Origin: Bacillus pumilus
GTDB taxonomy: Bacteria > Bacillota > Bacilli > Bacillales > Bacillaceae
Reading direction: 5' to 3'
NCBI RefSeq assembly: GCF_900186955.1
Contig: NZ_LT906438.1
Span: 3,410,001 to 3,474,000 of the forward strand
Length of the DNA stretch: 64,000 bases
The position numbers and the translations under genes were made by a program. Positions 61,494 through 64,000 of the stretch are shown one piece after another. Positions within the stretch are counted from its first letter, which is position 1. Each line of letters begins with the position of its first letter. Under the pieces are notes generated by a model, which was not told the DNA's origin, did no database searches, and saw nothing but the letters and a program-made list of their open reading frames with translations.

Positions 61494-62024
61494 TTGTTAA
61501 AAATTTTCACGACCCAGTTATCAGGTATTTTTTCACGTATTGGAGAAAAGCAGGCTGAAGCGATCGAGGATGGTGCACGCCTTCTTGCACAAGCCATTGT
61601 CAGTGGACATGCTGTTTATTTTCACGGGAAGAATGAACTGGCTGCTGTAGCCCTAGAGGCAACTGAAAGCAAGGAGCCATTTCCAGGTGCGAAAGTGCTG
61701 CCGCTTGATCAAATGGAGCGCAGCTTGCTTCATCCAAGCGATAGAGTGCTGCTATTTTATTCAGACCCAGAAGAAGAGGAGATTCAATCTCTTGTAAAAG
61801 AACTGCACGCGCAAGGGACGCCCGTTGTTGGTGTCGGGCCGGCACAAAAGGAGTCGTCCATGATTGAAGAGCTTTGTGATGTCCATATTGATTTTCAGCT
61901 CAAGAAACCGCTTGTGCCTGCTGATGACGGAACAAGGTTCGGTTATCCTGCTTTAATGACATGCTTATACGTCTACCACGCTCTATCGTTTACTGTGAAA
62001 GAAATCGTTGAGGAATATGAATAA
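61494..62024 (+). CDS. ywjG: YwjG family protein (DUF2529)
   Basis: A 176-residue protein of the DUF2529 family with a sugar-isomerase-like (SIS-type) fold outline: GHAVYFHGKNELAAVALEA, DRVLLFYSDPEEEE and GTPVVGVGP are alternate strands and loops. Function unknown. TTG at 61494 follows AAGGAGGAA. Divergent from spo0F and convergent with pyrG, as in B. subtilis. Confidence 0.9.
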   Translation: MLKIFTTQLSGIFSRIGEKQAEAIEDGARLLAQAIVSGHAVYFHGKNELAAVALEATESKEPFPGAKVLPLDQMERSLLHPSDRVLLFYSDPEEEEIQSLVKELHAQGTPVVGVGPAQKESSMIEELCDVHIDFQLKKPLVPADDGTRFGYPALMTCLYVYHALSFTVKEIVEEYE

Positions 62025-62063
62025 AAAAACTGCCGAGAAGATGATATTCTCGGCAGTTTTTTT
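62023..62063. terminator. Bidirectional terminator, ywjG and pyrG
   Basis: A perfect 17-base-pair stem (62023-62039 with 62047-62063), seven A on one side and seven T on the other. Confidence 0.93.
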
Positions 62064-62066
62064 GTT

Positions 62067-63746
<1,680 letters not shown>

Positions 63747-63757
63747 CTAAATCTCTT

Positions 63758-63798
63758 GAAAAATAAGAAAGCTCCCTTTCAAATAAATGAAAGGGAGC
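63758..63798 (-). terminator. pyrG attenuator hairpin
   Basis: On the minus strand GCTCCCTTTC (63789-63798) pairs perfectly with GAAAGGGAGC (63771-63780), followed by TTTCTTATTTTTC. The 5' arm is C/U-rich in RNA and could pair with extra G residues added at the transcript start when CTP is low, as shown for B. subtilis pyrG. Confidence 0.9.
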
Positions 63799-63834
63799 GT
63801 AAATGAACGTATCTTTACGTACTCTTTTTAGAGA

Positions 63835-63874
63835 GCCCAAAATACATACTACATAGTTCGCTCTCGAAAGTCAA
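63835..63874 (-). promoter_or_regulatory. pyrG promoter and G-run start site
   Basis: Minus strand TTGACT (63869-63874), 17 bases, TAGTAT (63846-63851), then GGGC (63838-63835) seven bases later as the initial transcribed sequence. This is the arrangement used for reiterative G addition at low CTP in B. subtilis. Confidence 0.92.
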
Positions 63875-63912
63875 GACGGTTTTGTCCTGTTTTGAGGACC
63901 GGTTTATGAGGG

Positions 63913-64000
63913 TTATTTCTCTTCCTCTTTATCGTCTAAATCGTCTTCGTCAATTTCTGTTAAGCCGTCATCATCTTCGTCATCATCTTCGTCGAATTCT
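63913..64000 (-). CDS. rpoE: RNA polymerase delta subunit, C-terminal end
   Basis: Only the last 28 codons are inside the window; the gene continues past the right edge. The visible part is the disordered acidic tail, EFDEDDDEDDDGLTEIDEDD and eight further residues ending EEEK. This tail is diagnostic of RpoE (delta) of Bacillus, which lies upstream of pyrG. It improves polymerase recycling. Confidence 0.93.
   Translation of the reverse strand, partial: EFDEDDDEDDDGLTEIDEDDLDDKEEEK

Overview
The window is about 64 kb of a low-GC Firmicute chromosome. Gene content and order follow the Bacillus subtilis segment rapD-flhP-flhO-mbl-spoIIID ... spoIID-murAA ... atp ... upp-glyA ... prfA-racA-maeA-tdk-rpmE-rho-glpX-murAB-fbaA-spo0F-pyrG-rpoE. 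The sequence is close to but not identical with B. subtilis, and the accessory genes differ. I infer a Bacillus of the pumilus/safensis/altitudinis type, by pattern only; no database search was made. Most core genes lie on the minus strand.

Layout. 1-4.4 kb: end of a Rap phosphatase gene, the sigma-D flagellar pair flhO-flhP, mbl and spoIIID with its short leader ORF. 4.4-12.5 kb: MarR regulator with MFS pump, bcrC, a second MFS pump, a polar amino-acid ABC importer, and amtB-glnK behind a perfect TnrA site. 12.5-14.1 kb: spoIIQ and ywnH. 14.1-18.8 kb: an accessory island holding a structured repeat between duplicated terminators, three thiol-redox proteins, an ABC exporter and a tiny six-cysteine peptide gene. 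19.2-21.1 kb: a zinc-starvation cassette (rpmGC, zagA, rpsN2) with two Zur boxes. 21.3-26.9 kb: moaA, fdhD, an OFA-type transporter and an FdhF/YdeP-type molybdoenzyme. 27-33 kb: ywmD-ywmC, spoIID, murAA, ywmB, ywzB, ywmA. 33.1-40.2 kb: the complete ATP synthase operon, preceded by a candidate small membrane-protein ORF. 40.5-50.2 kb: upp, glyA, ywlG, rpiB, ywlE, mntP, ywlC, ywlB, spoIIR, a lipoprotein, prmC, prfA. 50.3-64 kb: racA, malate genes, tdk, rpmE, rho, glpX, murAB, transaldolase, fbaA, spo0F, ywjG, pyrG, and the acidic tail of rpoE.

Regulation is unusually readable. I find close matches to sigma-D (flhO), sigma-E (spoIIID, spoIID), sigma-F (spoIIQ, spoIIR) and sigma-H (spo0F) promoters, a TnrA operator, two Zur boxes, the pyrG G-run start with its attenuator, a cluster of DnaA-box-like sites around the 5' end of ywlC, and many intrinsic terminators.

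The best candidate for an undescribed system is the 14.3-18.5 kb island. A 64-residue peptide with six cysteines, ending in Cys, sits with an ABC exporter lacking a leader peptidase, a MauE-like membrane protein and two membrane-anchored thioredoxin-fold proteins (CMTC and CPHC). I read this as a production and folding system for a secreted disulfide-bonded peptide, possibly a bacteriocin or signal; this function is inference.
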